Positions 1-8,311 are shown, numbered from the stretch's first letter. The stretch: DNA of 64,000 nt from JAGLQQ01 sp043806135 (GCA_043806135.1 JAZDHG010000034.1:1-64000); one strand, 5' to 3'. Notes: generated from the letters alone by a model not told the origin. Numbers and translations are program-made.

Positions 1-1
1 A

Positions 2-124
2 ATTTTACAGATTTTAAGTATCACTGTTTTCGAGAAAACCCCTATTCTACAAGCACTTACGCAGTTTGATTGCAAAAAAGAAATAGGTGATTCTCGCAAC
101 CAATTAGAACTATTCGACTTATAA
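2..124 (+). CDS. IS4-type transposase, C-terminal fragment (cut by window edge)
   Basis: An open frame enters from the left edge and ends at TAA 122-124. It gives about 40 residues, beginning ILQILSITVFEKTPILQAL and ending NQLELFDL. This hydrophobic stretch followed by NQL-LF-L is the usual C-terminus of IS4-type DDE transposases. The catalytic residues would lie left of the window, so intactness cannot be judged. GGGACAGT follows the stop at 126-133 and may belong to the insertion sequence end. The gene is convergent with the Wzz gene that ends at 174. The family call rests on the C-terminal signature alone. Confidence 0.6.
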   Translation: MLQILSITVFEKTPILQALTQFDCKKEIGDSRNQLELFDL

Positions 125-173
125 TGGGACAGTAGTGATAAACCATTAGCTATTGGCTATTGTATTTCCAATT

Positions 174-1604
174 TTAACGATTATAAAAATATACTCCTGA
201 GCTTGCCAGTAGAAAACTAATAATTATTACAGCTATTACAAGTAAATTACTCTGTAATGTTTTCTTCTTCATTTCAGATTCAATCATAATCGTTGATATT
301 ACCCCCATTACCGGTTGCCCCAGAAATTCCCTGGCATCATCAATTCCTTTAAATGAAGAATCTAAAAATTCTATAAGCATTATCAAGCCTACACCAGACA
401 AAATTCCCAGAATTAAGCCAAAAAATATTATCCTGGGCAGTTCCAGGCCAACAGGATCCACCGGTAAACGTGCTTTTTCAATTATTTCAAATGTTGACTT
501 ACTTTTTGAAGCCTCAAGCTGCTTAGTAATATTTGCTGTCTCTAACCGGGCGAGCAATGTTCCATAAATATGTTCATTTACTCTGTTATCCCGGGATAAA
601 CTCGCCAATTCCTGTTCAGGCATCGCACTTGGCAAATAGTCCTTATTCAGAGATTTGATCGAATCAAGTTCTTTTTCCATCTTTTCTATTTTGAAAGTCA
701 TGTCATTTAATCTTTGGTTTAATTCCTGATACAAAAGGTTTGGCGTATGCGTTACAAACGATCGCGGGTTTTTCATTGCTTCCTGAAGCTGAGCCTTAAT
801 TTTACTTATTGCCCCCTTTATTTCCAATACCCGGGGATGATTTTCCGTTGAGTCAATAGCCAGATTAGCAAGTTCTACTTCCAATTCAATTAAATTCATC
901 TTAAACTCAGCTACCAGCGGATTTTCCTGCTGTTCTCTTATTGAAACTATTTCCTGAGGCTGCGATTCCAGTTGTTTTAGAATAAGCTGCCGATCCTCCC
1001 GAGCTTTCTCTAAATCATTTACTAAACGATAAAGAGCAACTATTCTTTCTGATTCATCAAGTTTGCTTTGGTAAACCTCAAGCTGCTGGGTTATAAATTC
1101 CGTAGCTGTATCAGCCTCTTTTTTTTGCAATTTGATATTTTTTTGAATAAAAAGCTCACCTATACGGTCAACAATTGCTTTTGCTTCATATGGATCTTCA
1201 CCAATATACGTGATCCTGATCAAGTCATCCGAAACAAGCTTAATATCAATACTTCTGCGCATAGCGAGAATTAGTTTCTCGTATTCAATCTGAGAAATAT
1301 TTTCTTCGGCAATATTAAGTTCACTGCTGATTAAAGTGAGATTCTCCCATGTTAAGATCTCTCCTTCGATAGATTTTAATCTCTGAATATAACTTGATGA
1401 AACCGCAAGGTCGCTTATTATTGGATTTAATATTTTTTCATCATTTATCTTGATCAATGTCATGGAAGAATAGCGCTTGGGCAGGAAATTGCTCATATTA
1501 AAAACAATAAGCGGCACAATACAAAGAGCAGTGAAAAACACTGCTTTTCTTTTAAAGAATATTTGAAAATATTGGAGAGTTGTTGAATTGTCCAGCTTTG
1601 TCAT
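174..1604 (-). CDS. Wzz/GumC-type polysaccharide chain-length protein
   Basis: A 476-residue inner-membrane polysaccharide co-polymerase, expected to set chain length and to couple the tyrosine kinase and the outer-membrane exporter. There is a membrane segment at about 19-40, a long coiled-coil periplasmic region, and two C-terminal membrane segments at about 391-413 and 454-473. Between the last two lies the Wzz tail motif (SSFKGIDDAREFLGQPVMG). The conserved LNPIISDLAVS block near residue 60 is almost the same as in the paralogue at 2471-3718. It is the last gene of a minus-strand set (exporter, Wzz, kinase, Wzz), 59 bases after the kinase. The length is typical for long-coil GumC-like members. 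No kinase domain is fused, which fits the separate kinase next to it. Confidence 0.85.
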   Translation of the reverse strand: MTKLDNSTTLQYFQIFFKRKAVFFTALCIVPLIVFNMSNFLPKRYSSMTLIKINDEKILNPIISDLAVSSSYIQRLKSIEGEILTWENLTLISSELNIAEENISQIEYEKLILAMRRSIDIKLVSDDLIRITYIGEDPYEAKAIVDRIGELFIQKNIKLQKKEADTATEFITQQLEVYQSKLDESERIVALYRLVNDLEKAREDRQLILKQLESQPQEIVSIREQQENPLVAEFKMNLIELEVELANLAIDSTENHPRVLEIKGAISKIKAQLQEAMKNPRSFVTHTPNLLYQELNQRLNDMTFKIEKMEKELDSIKSLNKDYLPSAMPEQELASLSRDNRVNEHIYGTLLARLETANITKQLEASKSKSTFEIIEKARLPVDPVGLELPRIIFFGLILGILSGVGLIMLIEFLDSSFKGIDDAREFLGQPVMGVISTIMIESEMKKKTLQSNLLVIAVIIISFLLASSGVYFYNR

Positions 1605-1663
1605 TTTGTCTTATTTTTCTTTTATATTTTTTTTTGAAATGTTTTTATTATCTATTTTTCCGA

Positions 1664-2440
1664 TCATATGTATTTGTAAATATATTCCGGGATATAGTGT
1701 TCAACATGCGTGAGCACATAGCCCAATAGATGCGCTTTTGCAGTATTTAAAATCTCCGCAGCATGTTTTACAATGCCGCGCTGCGTCTTACCCGCGCGTA
1801 CAACCATAACCACACCATCTGCCAGCGCGCTGATCGCCGCTGATTCAGCTACAGGAATCACTGGCGGCGTATCCAGAATAATAATATCAAACTTATCCTT
1901 TAGTTCTTTTAATAGTGCTTTCATCTTTAACGATGTCAGCAAATCAGCCGGATTATCTGTGATTTTTCCTCTTTGGATTATGGAAAGTTTATTTATTTTT
2001 GTTTTACAAATAATGTTGTCTGCCTCAGTGTTCACATGTAAATATTCAGAAAGCCCCGCTTTTGGGGCCATGCCTATATATTTTTCGATCTCACCGCGGT
2101 GCAAGTCACAGTCAACCAGCAAAACACTTTTGCAATCAACATCCTTGGTCATGGCAACAGCAAGATTTAAAGCAGTTAAGGTTTTACCTTCATTCGCCGT
2201 CGAGCTGTTGATCGAAAAAGTTTTCATATTCTCTTTTGCCTGAATATTCTTAATATGCTCACGCAATCTGCGGTATTGCTCTGTTATCGGTGATTTTGGG
2301 TCAAAATAAGTTACAATATGCGGGTCAATATTTGAATCACTCACACTTTTTAAAATAAATTCCTTAGGTAATGACGGCATGTTTAAGCCATCAAATTGCT
2401 TACCATGTACTTTTTTAAATGAGTTTACTGATTTCTTCAT
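1664..2440 (-). CDS. CpsD/CapB-type bacterial tyrosine kinase (BY-kinase)
   Basis: A 258-residue cytoplasmic P-loop kinase that autophosphorylates on C-terminal tyrosines and controls polysaccharide assembly with a Wzz partner. Visible motifs are the oligomerisation motif EX2RX2R (E54, R57, R60), a Walker A variant STANEGKT at 80-87, Walker A' (VLLVDCD, D110 and D112), and Walker B (IIILD, ending D190). A short tyrosine cluster lies at the end (Y249, Y253, Y255, Y257). It has no membrane segment, so it is of the CapB/CpsD type that needs a separate activator. That activator is presumably one of the two Wzz proteins on either side. AGGAG lies 9 bases before the ATG. MinD-like ATPases share the fold, but the tyrosine tail and neighbours favour a BY-kinase. 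Confidence 0.88.
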   Translation of the reverse strand: MKKSVNSFKKVHGKQFDGLNMPSLPKEFILKSVSDSNIDPHIVTYFDPKSPITEQYRRLREHIKNIQAKENMKTFSINSSTANEGKTLTALNLAVAMTKDVDCKSVLLVDCDLHRGEIEKYIGMAPKAGLSEYLHVNTEADNIICKTKINKLSIIQRGKITDNPADLLTSLKMKALLKELKDKFDIIILDTPPVIPVAESAAISALADGVVMVVRAGKTQRGIVKHAAEILNTAKAHLLGYVLTHVEHYIPEYIYKYI

Positions 2441-2470
2441 TTCAACACTCTCCTATTTGCCTTTTTTATT

Positions 2471-3718
2471 TTAACGAAGTATTGAGTATACAATTACGAT
2501 AATGACCATCAGTCCAAAAAATGCACCGAGAAAACCGTAAATAAACTTTTCCGCTTGTCTTTTTTGATTAAATTCATTTTCTGTAACGATTGCCGTGATT
2601 GAACCTAAGATCGGCAGTCCTAATTCTACTTTTGCGTCATCACTATTTTTAAATGACTGATCCAGTGTTTCTGCTGAAAATACACAGCCGTATCCTATTG
2701 CGCATCCAAGCGCAATACCCATCATCAAAAATCTTAAAGGATCAGGGTTGTCCGGCCTTAGCGGCAATCTCGGAGGATTAAGAATAGTAAAACGAGTGCC
2801 TTCCTTAAAATTATCCAGCTGCTTTGTTATCTTGGCTGTTTCAAGACGCTGAAGAAGCATGGTATATATATTTTCATTAATTGTGGTATCCAGCGGTAAT
2901 CCTTCTATGCGCTCCTTGTCATTCAGCCCCTTAGTCTTAGGAGAAATAGTTTCGCTGCCTGAGTCCTTTTTCAGCTGATTTAGCAATAAGAGATACACCC
3001 TCTCTTTTTCTCTTTCTTTCTCAGCTCTTCTGGATTGCCAATTTATATCCACATTATCATTATTCAATGCCTCGCGCGCTTTGGCAATACGCTCTTTTAA
3101 ACTTTTTACTAACGGATGTCCAGGAGTTGAATCTACTAAAAGATTATCTACCTGTTCCGTCAGCCTGTTAATTTCATCTTCCTTGATTTTATAACGGTAA
3201 ACTTTCAGCTGATCTTCAAGAAAACTCACTGCAACATCAGTCTCTTTTGTCTGAGCTTGCTGGTTTTGCTGAATAAATATATCTGTAAGTGTTTTTACAA
3301 CAAGCTGAACCTTTCTCGGATTTTGGGCTTCGTAGGAAATAACTACCAGCTGCGACCCGCGAGGTTCTACAGTAATGTTTTTAACCAGGCTTTTTATCAG
3401 CTTTTCATACTCAAGCTGGGATTTAACTTCTGAATCCAATTTCAATCTTTGAGTCAGCTCAGTAAGACTTCTCCAGCTTAAAATCTGCTCTCTTAAATTA
3501 ATAAATCGATCAGCAACACTGGTTGAAACTGCCAAACCGCTTATAAGAGGATTTAGAATGTTTTCTTCTTCAATTAAAATTACTGAACTTGAAATATATG
3601 ATTTTGGCAGAGCAAAACTCAAAACCACCATAACAAATACAGTCAAGACAAATGGATAAAGAAAAAAATATCGCCTTCGGAAGAATATTTGTAAATATGT
3701 TCTAATGTCTGATTGCAT
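2471..3718 (-). CDS. Wzz/GumC-type chain-length protein, second paralogue
   Basis: A 415-residue inner-membrane co-polymerase and paralogue of the protein at 174-1604. They share the LNPLISGLAVSTS block, the YEKLI region, the N-terminal YLQIFF(R/K)R start and the C-terminal D-SFK--DDA---LG-P--G motif. Membrane segments lie at about 16-37, 325-345 and 392-412, with a coiled-coil-rich periplasmic part between the first two. It is shorter than its paralogue because the coil is reduced. It sits between the exporter and the kinase, 30 bases upstream of the kinase, and is most likely co-transcribed with both. It probably activates the kinase or sets a different chain length. Confidence 0.85.
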   Translation of the reverse strand: MQSDIRTYLQIFFRRRYFFLYPFVLTVFVMVVLSFALPKSYISSSVILIEEENILNPLISGLAVSTSVADRFINLREQILSWRSLTELTQRLKLDSEVKSQLEYEKLIKSLVKNITVEPRGSQLVVISYEAQNPRKVQLVVKTLTDIFIQQNQQAQTKETDVAVSFLEDQLKVYRYKIKEDEINRLTEQVDNLLVDSTPGHPLVKSLKERIAKAREALNNDNVDINWQSRRAEKEREKERVYLLLLNQLKKDSGSETISPKTKGLNDKERIEGLPLDTTINENIYTMLLQRLETAKITKQLDNFKEGTRFTILNPPRLPLRPDNPDPLRFLMMGIALGCAIGYGCVFSAETLDQSFKNSDDAKVELGLPILGSITAIVTENEFNQKRQAEKFIYGFLGAFFGLMVIIVIVYSILR

Positions 3719-3746
3719 GTTGAGTGCTCCTTAAATTATAATAGTT

Positions 3747-4550
3747 CTAATCTCTTCTTGGCTGATCCCTATACAAAACATCTTCTTCGTAGACATTATA
3801 AGCTGATGAGCTCTGAGCAAAAGGAGCTACTACCTGACTCACTACTGTACTTACCTTATATAAAGCAGTTGAAGGCAGATAGACAATATCTCCGGACATT
3901 AGATCATAATTCAATTTCAAATCTCCGCCATAAAGCAGATTAAGCAGATTTACTTTCTTTACTACCGGCTTTTGTCCTTCAATGGGGCGAATTATTATTG
4001 CGCGGCGTAAAGCTGCGATATTTTCCCTGGGCAAGCCGGCATCCATAACCGCCTCTCGAAGCGGCATAAATTCAGCTTTCATAGGGTATCTTCCCGGACG
4101 TCCTACCATACCTACAATATAAACAACTTTGCTGTTGAATTCCACAATTGTAACATCTACTTCAGGAGATTCCACGTAAACACCTAAAATGGAAGTAAGT
4201 TTTGCGCCTGCTTCTATTTTCGTAAATCCTGCCAGGCTTAAATCTCCGATAAAAGGATACTGTATCTTACCATTAGCGCCAATGGGAAATCTCCCGCTGA
4301 ATTCAGGATGACGGCGCACATTGATCTCTATCAGGTCATCTTTTCCCAAAGTATATTCACCGACTATTTTTTCCTTTTTTATTGTGCTTTCCTTACGCAA
4401 TTCTTTTTCAGCTGCTCTTTTTTGCTTTACAGTAAAATTAGCATTTTCATCCATAACATTTTGAGCAAAAACAGGCTTTGGCATTAGTAATAAAATTCCG
4501 ATAAAACTAATATAAAACACCCTTAAAGCTTTTAAAATTTTCATTTCCAT
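3747..4550 (-). CDS. Wza-like polysaccharide export protein
   Basis: A 267-residue outer-membrane or periplasmic export protein of the Wza/KpsD group. A signal peptide covers about 1-29 (hydrophobic core, then PVFAQ). The poly-export domain follows (GEYTLGKDDLIEINVRRHPE, then GKIQYPFIGDL), and after it an SLBB-like segment (VVYIVGMVGRPGRYPM). There is no lipobox cysteine, so unlike E. coli Wza it may not be a lipoprotein. AGGAGG sits 4 bases before this ATG and 10 bases before an in-frame ATG at 4544, so either could start. It lies 33 bases downstream of the HTH gene and begins the exporter-Wzz-kinase-Wzz set. A second, different export protein lies at 63023-63823. Confidence 0.88.
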   Translation of the reverse strand: MEMKILKALRVFYISFIGILLLMPKPVFAQNVMDENANFTVKQKRAAEKELRKESTIKKEKIVGEYTLGKDDLIEINVRRHPEFSGRFPIGANGKIQYPFIGDLSLAGFTKIEAGAKLTSILGVYVESPEVDVTIVEFNSKVVYIVGMVGRPGRYPMKAEFMPLREAVMDAGLPRENIAALRRAIIIRPIEGQKPVVKKVNLLNLLYGGDLKLNYDLMSGDIVYLPSTALYKVSTVVSQVVAPFAQSSSAYNVYEEDVLYRDQPRRD

Positions 4551-4583
4551 TTCTCCTCCTTTTTATTTCTCATCCTGTAGAAG

Positions 4584-4766
4584 CTATTCAAATACTGCTT
4601 CTTTGAATTGTTTGAGTCCTTTTAGATCATCAGATGTATAAAATCTCCAGCCTCTCCAATCTCTCTTGGCTTTCTTGACTTTACCTGATTTTTCCCAACG
4701 CATAAGCGTCTTGGGGACTACTTCCAGCTTTTGGGCTGCCTCAGATATGCTCAATCTTCCGTTCAT
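4584..4766 (-). CDS. MerR/excisionase-like helix-turn-helix protein
   Basis: A 60-residue winged-helix DNA-binding protein. The pattern LSISEAAQKLEVVPKTLMRW followed by RFYTSDDL is that of the MerR/BldC/excisionase HTH. There is no effector-binding or coiled-coil domain, so it resembles BldC-like or phage-excisionase-like minimal proteins. AGAGGAG precedes the ATG by 6 bases. It is the first gene of the exporter operon and has its own upstream region with four heptamer repeats, so it may be an autoregulated controller of the polysaccharide genes. That role is inferred from position only. Confidence 0.75.
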   Translation of the reverse strand: MNGRLSISEAAQKLEVVPKTLMRWEKSGKVKKAKRDWRGWRFYTSDDLKGLKQFKEAVFE

Positions 4767-4780
4767 GTTCTGCTCCTCTT

Positions 4781-4808
4781 TTTAGCGTTTAGCGTAAAGC
4801 GATTAGCG
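4781..4808. repeat. four tandem heptamers, consensus NTTAGCG
   Basis: TTTAGCG, TTTAGCG, TAAAGCG and ATTAGCG follow each other without gaps, and CTTAG extends them. They lie directly upstream of the ribosome binding site of the HTH gene, inside its predicted 5' leader. They could be binding sites for the HTH protein or an RNA element; neither is shown. Confidence 0.6.
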
Positions 4809-4831
4809 CTTAGTAAAAGAAAAATTCATTT

Positions 4832-5060
4832 TGTCCCGAACTGTCTATATTTGTCTAAGAATGTACTGGTTGAAGCATCTTGCATGCCAAGTAAAATTGA
4901 TCTATCTGATTCAATATTACTATATTATATTACAAATAGTTATGATTGTGAATTATTTTTTTAAGATCAACAAAGCATGTAATCTCAAGTCTAATGTGTT
5001 AATTTACAACATACGTTTGTTTAAAAAAATAGACAGTCATGGAATGTCCGGGACAGTCAT
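4832..5060. repeat. GACAGT-type inverted and direct repeats
   Basis: TGTCCCGAACTGTCTAT at 4832-4848 is echoed in reverse at 5029-5055, where ATAGACAGT and CGGGACA are separated by 11 bases. GACAGTCAT also occurs twice in direct orientation, at 5032-5040 and 5052-5060; the following bases keep the copies alike over 15 positions with 2 mismatches. The block encloses the predicted promoter of the HTH gene. It could be the ends of a small decayed element or a regulatory array. Confidence 0.4.
4924..4952 (-). promoter_or_regulatory. predicted sigma70 promoter for the HTH-exporter operon
   Basis: On the minus strand, TTCACA (4952-4947) is followed after 17 bases by TATAAT (4929-4924). The predicted start near 4917 leaves a leader of about 150 bases that carries the heptamer repeats. 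It is the best-scoring pair seen by eye in this gap. Confidence 0.45.
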
Positions 5061-5138
5061 ATAATGTTTTTGTCAGAAAAATACAAGAAAGATAAGTATA
5101 CACGCTAATTGGAATTTTGCAAGACCCCAATGATAATT

Positions 5139-5172
5139 ACCATATTACAACCCCGGGGGGTTGTAATATGGT
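5139..5172. repeat. GC-core palindrome, REP-like, arms of 16 bases
   Basis: Perfect inverted repeat, 5139-5154 with 5157-5172, separated by GG. The centre reads ACCCCGGGGGGT. No T-run follows on either strand, so it is not an obvious terminator. It shares its centre, but not its arms, with the hairpin at 5377-5413 and with the palindromes beside the RAYT gene. Confidence 0.75.
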
Positions 5173-5198
5173 TGTGCAACTAAAACATCGTTTACACT

Positions 5199-5375
5199 TT
5201 GCTGAAAATTTTGCTCTTTCTTAAACTCAATGATGCAATAGAGCAAGAAAGTTATACGGTCACCAGTTATAAGGAAAAAGAAAGAATAGTCATTTACACT
5301 ATGCTAGACAGGCAAGACACAGGCAAAAGCAAAGATATCGTTACAAACGCAATTTCAACCACAGCCCCATTCTAA
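5199..5375 (+). other. short open frame, possible gene remnant
   Basis: A 58-codon frame from TTG 5199 to TAA 5375 lies between the two GC-core hairpins. It is hydrophobic at the start, then polar (NDAIEQESYTVTSYKEKERI). No ribosome binding site is visible and I recognise no family. It may be the tail of a former cargo or chance. The rest of the gene-free stretch 4767-5442 holds only the repeats and promoter listed separately. Confidence 0.15.
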
Positions 5376-5413
5376 AAAACCCAATTCTGACCGCGGGGGT
5401 CAGAATTGGGTTT
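5374..5413 (-). terminator. rho-independent terminator made from a GC-core palindrome
   Basis: A 16-base-pair perfect stem (5377-5392 with 5398-5413) with a 5-base GC loop. On the minus strand it is followed by six T (5379-5374). It lies 30 bases after the stop of the gene at 5443-6213 and so ends the TPR/Ig operon. Its centre (ACCGCGGGGGT) links it to the REP-like palindromes. Confidence 0.7.
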
Positions 5414-5442
5414 GTGCTGTTTTCCTGGGAAGACAAATAAGG

Positions 5443-6213
5443 TTACTTTCTCTTATCACCAAAAATATTGGAGCTCTTTTGCAATTTTGCTTTGATATGT
5501 TTAAATGATCTGATGTTCTTAAATTTTAAAGGCAAAATATTATCCTCGTCTAAATATATTTTATGGATTTTAGTATATAAATTTTTAGCCGCGACTGCAC
5601 CTTCTTTGTTTATCTCTTTATCCTGTATAATGTTATCAAGCGCATTAATTGTCATATTTGCTTGTTTATGAACGAGTTTAAAATTCTTCTCAGATGCGTC
5701 TTCTTCATCTAAAGGATCAGTAAACCGCTGTTTGTACCCGTCAAACCAGCAGCCAATAGTTTCAAGTAATACCACCTTTGTCTTTTGGTCTTTAGATTTA
5801 TCATTTATGAAGTTTAAAAATACCGGCAAGATTTTATTATTATCCTCATAAATTTCATAGAATTTAACATCTTTAAAATAATCTGTGATAAATTTCTTCC
5901 ATTCAGGGTTAATTTTTTCATTTAAAGCAATTGAAATAGTTTCAGGTATTGTTGATAATTCTGCTTCCCATCGAGGGCCTAAACACCCCAACAAAAAACC
6001 AAAAGTCCATTCTCCCCCAACACCATATTTATCAGCATATTGACTACCTAAAACAACTATCTCTTTCAAGGTTAAGTCGTTTATAAAAGCCACTTTTTCT
6101 TCTTTGGTTTTAGTTTTCTCAAACGATGCAAAAGGTTCTTCTGAAAATGCAAAATCAGATATACTTAACAACAATATCAGCAATAACAATCCCAATTTTA
6201 TTATATGCTTCAT
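5443..6213 (-). CDS. secreted protein of unknown function
   Basis: A 256-residue protein with a signal peptide at about 1-24 (hydrophobic core, then FAFSEEPF). The remainder is charged and looks mostly helical, with repeated short helices as in HEAT-like proteins (for example SEKNFKLVHKQANMTINALD). I do not recognise a family. It is the last gene of a minus-strand set, 8 bases after the Ig-domain gene, and ends just before a strong terminator. Export to the periplasm and a role together with the Ig and TPR proteins are inferred from position. Confidence 0.65.
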   Translation of the reverse strand: MKHIIKLGLLLLILLLSISDFAFSEEPFASFEKTKTKEEKVAFINDLTLKEIVVLGSQYADKYGVGGEWTFGFLLGCLGPRWEAELSTIPETISIALNEKINPEWKKFITDYFKDVKFYEIYEDNNKILPVFLNFINDKSKDQKTKVVLLETIGCWFDGYKQRFTDPLDEEDASEKNFKLVHKQANMTINALDNIIQDKEINKEGAVAAKNLYTKIHKIYLDEDNILPLKFKNIRSFKHIKAKLQKSSNIFGDKRK

Positions 6214-6221
6214 AATCCTCC

Positions 6222-7532
6222 TTATTCTGTTGGCAGATATAAAGAATCTTGGCGGTTTGTTGTAACATCGCCCCCACCACCTAGTCTTTGTCTTTTAGGA
6301 GTGCAACCTCTCGTTAACGTGCGGTTATAATGCCGGTATAAGCTCCCTTGATTTCGCATTAAATTAGGGCCCCATAGTAAAATACCATTTGCCTCATAGG
6401 AAACCTCGGTTACCCCATCACATCTTAATGTAGTTATATCCGCAATAGAACTATCCCACTTTTTACCATCAAATTCAAGTATACGAAGGAGATCCTCAGT
6501 GTACGGATGATGCATGGAAAAAAGAGTAAATGCTGTGGACACGATGTCTTTTCGTTGCTCTTTGGTTAAATCGAGCGGGCACCATTCGTCACGATAAGCC
6601 GCTATTGCCATGAAAGAATCAAGATCTGTTACATGAGTAGTCCCAGGTTTTCCGGGATGTTCAATCACTAGATAATTAGAGTAATTATCCAGCTCTTCTC
6701 TCATGTTTTTGTTCCCCTTGTAAGCATATAGTAGTCCAACATGTTCGTCAAAAGGAAAAGATTCCAAATCTCTATATACATTATTCCCCAATCTAACCAT
6801 ATAAACTATAAAGGGGTGTTCATTGCTGATTGTAGTTAAATTCCCTGCCGTTACTTCTATTGTTGCTTTATAATTCCCATATTCTACAAACTCACCATTA
6901 TTATCTTTACCATCCCAAGTAATGCTTTGCTCTCCTGCCAAAACCGGCAATGATTGCTCCCTGGTCACAATATCATTTGCATCTAATATTTTTAAAGCAA
7001 CATTGCTCGGTGTAAATCCTTCAGCAGGTGAAATCGTATAATATATATTAAGCGGTAGAGCATCATCATCAAGCTTATGTTGTATCTGGATGTTTTCGCT
7101 ATCTCTTTGACCATCATTTTCTATCTCCGCACCAAAAAGGTAAACATTTGCTGTCCTTACTGTCCCTTCGTGGAACACCGCAGTAAGTGTTACTTTATCC
7201 GGCTTATCACCCGCATGGTATACAGTCCAGCCAAATCCAGAACTATTGAGAATAAGAGTACTCTCTTCTAAATATCCGGAATCCGGGCTTAAAGAAAGAG
7301 TTACCGGTTGCCCTTCCCAAGGCGCTCCGGAGCTAAGACGATAACTTACTAAGACATTAACTGTTGATTCTCCATCAGATGGTAAAGTTGTGCTGTAAGC
7401 GCCATTTACTAAAAGCTCCGCACAAGCATAAAGATTAGCTGTCGTTAATACACACCCGATGAAAATAATTAGACTTGCTAATAATTTAGTCTTTTTTATT
7501 GTTTTTATTATATTCTTTATCTTAAGCTTCAT
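6222..7532 (-). CDS. secreted Ig-domain protein with possible permuted NlpC/P60 domain
   Basis: A 436-residue protein with an N-terminal signal segment at about 18-37. Residues 40-133 look like an invasin/Big_1-type Ig domain (VNGAYSTTLPSDGESTVNV and following). Residues 160-245 match the FlgD-type Ig fold (SITWDGKDNNGEFVEYGNY). From 255 on there is EHVGLLYAYKGN with H264, then VIEHPGKPGTTHVTDLD, then LRCDGVTEVSYEANG with C371. A His before a Cys in these contexts is the order found in circularly permuted NlpC/P60 (YiiX-like) papain-fold hydrolases, which act on peptide or acyl bonds. That last assignment is tentative. The ATG overlaps the stop region of the upstream TPR gene by 11 bases, which suggests translational coupling. 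Confidence 0.65.
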   Translation of the reverse strand: MKLKIKNIIKTIKKTKLLASLIIFIGCVLTTANLYACAELLVNGAYSTTLPSDGESTVNVLVSYRLSSGAPWEGQPVTLSLSPDSGYLEESTLILNSSGFGWTVYHAGDKPDKVTLTAVFHEGTVRTANVYLFGAEIENDGQRDSENIQIQHKLDDDALPLNIYYTISPAEGFTPSNVALKILDANDIVTREQSLPVLAGEQSITWDGKDNNGEFVEYGNYKATIEVTAGNLTTISNEHPFIVYMVRLGNNVYRDLESFPFDEHVGLLYAYKGNKNMREELDNYSNYLVIEHPGKPGTTHVTDLDSFMAIAAYRDEWCPLDLTKEQRKDIVSTAFTLFSMHHPYTEDLLRILEFDGKKWDSSIADITTLRCDGVTEVSYEANGILLWGPNLMRNQGSLYRHYNRTLTRGCTPKRQRLGGGGDVTTNRQDSLYLPTE

Positions 7533-8283
7533 TATCCTCTAAACGCTCTATAGCTTCAATTGCCGCCTCTATCCACCCCGATTTAGGATAAATTTTAATG
7601 ATTTTCCGGTAGAGCTGTTTTGCTTGCTGAATCTGTCCTTTTTCTTCATGAATCCGAGCAATACTATAAGTCGCACACGCTGGCCAATGCAGCAAATCTC
7701 CATGCTCATCTACTATCTTATTGTACCAGATAAAACATCCTTGTTGATCACTTTGCGCTTCGTGAATCTGGGCAATCATAAACTTATAGGAAGCGGTTAG
7801 TTCAGGAGTTATGTCCCAGCCAATGAGTTCTTGGTAAATGCTAATTGCTTCGAGACATTTTCCCTTTGGAAGTAATCTAGCTGCATCTTCTTCATATATT
7901 TTAGCTTTTGTCTTTAACGCGGCTTTATCATCCGGATTTTTGCTTAGTAATTCATTAGCTGCTTGTATCGCTTCTTCATTTTTACCCACCTTCAAAAAAG
8001 TCTGAGATAGCTTTCTTTTGGTCTTTCTCCTAGTTATTTCTGAAACACTGGGGTTGTGGATATATTCCTGATAAGCCTGGGTAAGTTGGTCATATGCCTT
8101 TTTCATCTTCTCTTGATCACCTTCATGCATTGCAAGTCTTGCGTTAATGCTTAAGGCGCCTATTTTGTTTATATGGAGTTTGGTTGCTTTTAGTTGCGAG
8201 TTCTGATAAGCATAACTGAGTAGCTGACAGAGAAAAAGTAAGGTTATGATAGCAATCGTAATCAATTTAGCTTTGCTTTTCAT
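7522..8283 (-). CDS. TPR protein with N-terminal membrane anchor
   Basis: A 253-residue protein. Residues 5-26 form a signal anchor or signal peptide. The rest is a set of helix pairs typical of tetratricopeptide repeats (for example KVGKNEEAIQAANELLSKNP, then IQQAKQLYRKIIKIYPKSGW). The repeats suggest a periplasmic scaffold rather than an enzyme. It lies 28 bases after the other TPR gene and overlaps the Ig-domain gene by 11 bases. A role in assembly or export of a polymer made by the nearby glycosyltransferase is inferred only. Confidence 0.75.
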   Translation of the reverse strand: MKSKAKLITIAIITLLFLCQLLSYAYQNSQLKATKLHINKIGALSINARLAMHEGDQEKMKKAYDQLTQAYQEYIHNPSVSEITRRKTKRKLSQTFLKVGKNEEAIQAANELLSKNPDDKAALKTKAKIYEEDAARLLPKGKCLEAISIYQELIGWDITPELTASYKFMIAQIHEAQSDQQGCFIWYNKIVDEHGDLLHWPACATYSIARIHEEKGQIQQAKQLYRKIIKIYPKSGWIEAAIEAIERLEDNEA

Positions 8284-8311
8284 AAGTATTATTTCCCTAT
8301 TATTGATTAAG

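Noticed and set aside
1773..2243. 156-codon + strand frame opposite the tyrosine kinase gene
   Set aside because: It lies wholly antisense to a clear BY-kinase with intact motifs and has a composition expected of a shadow frame.
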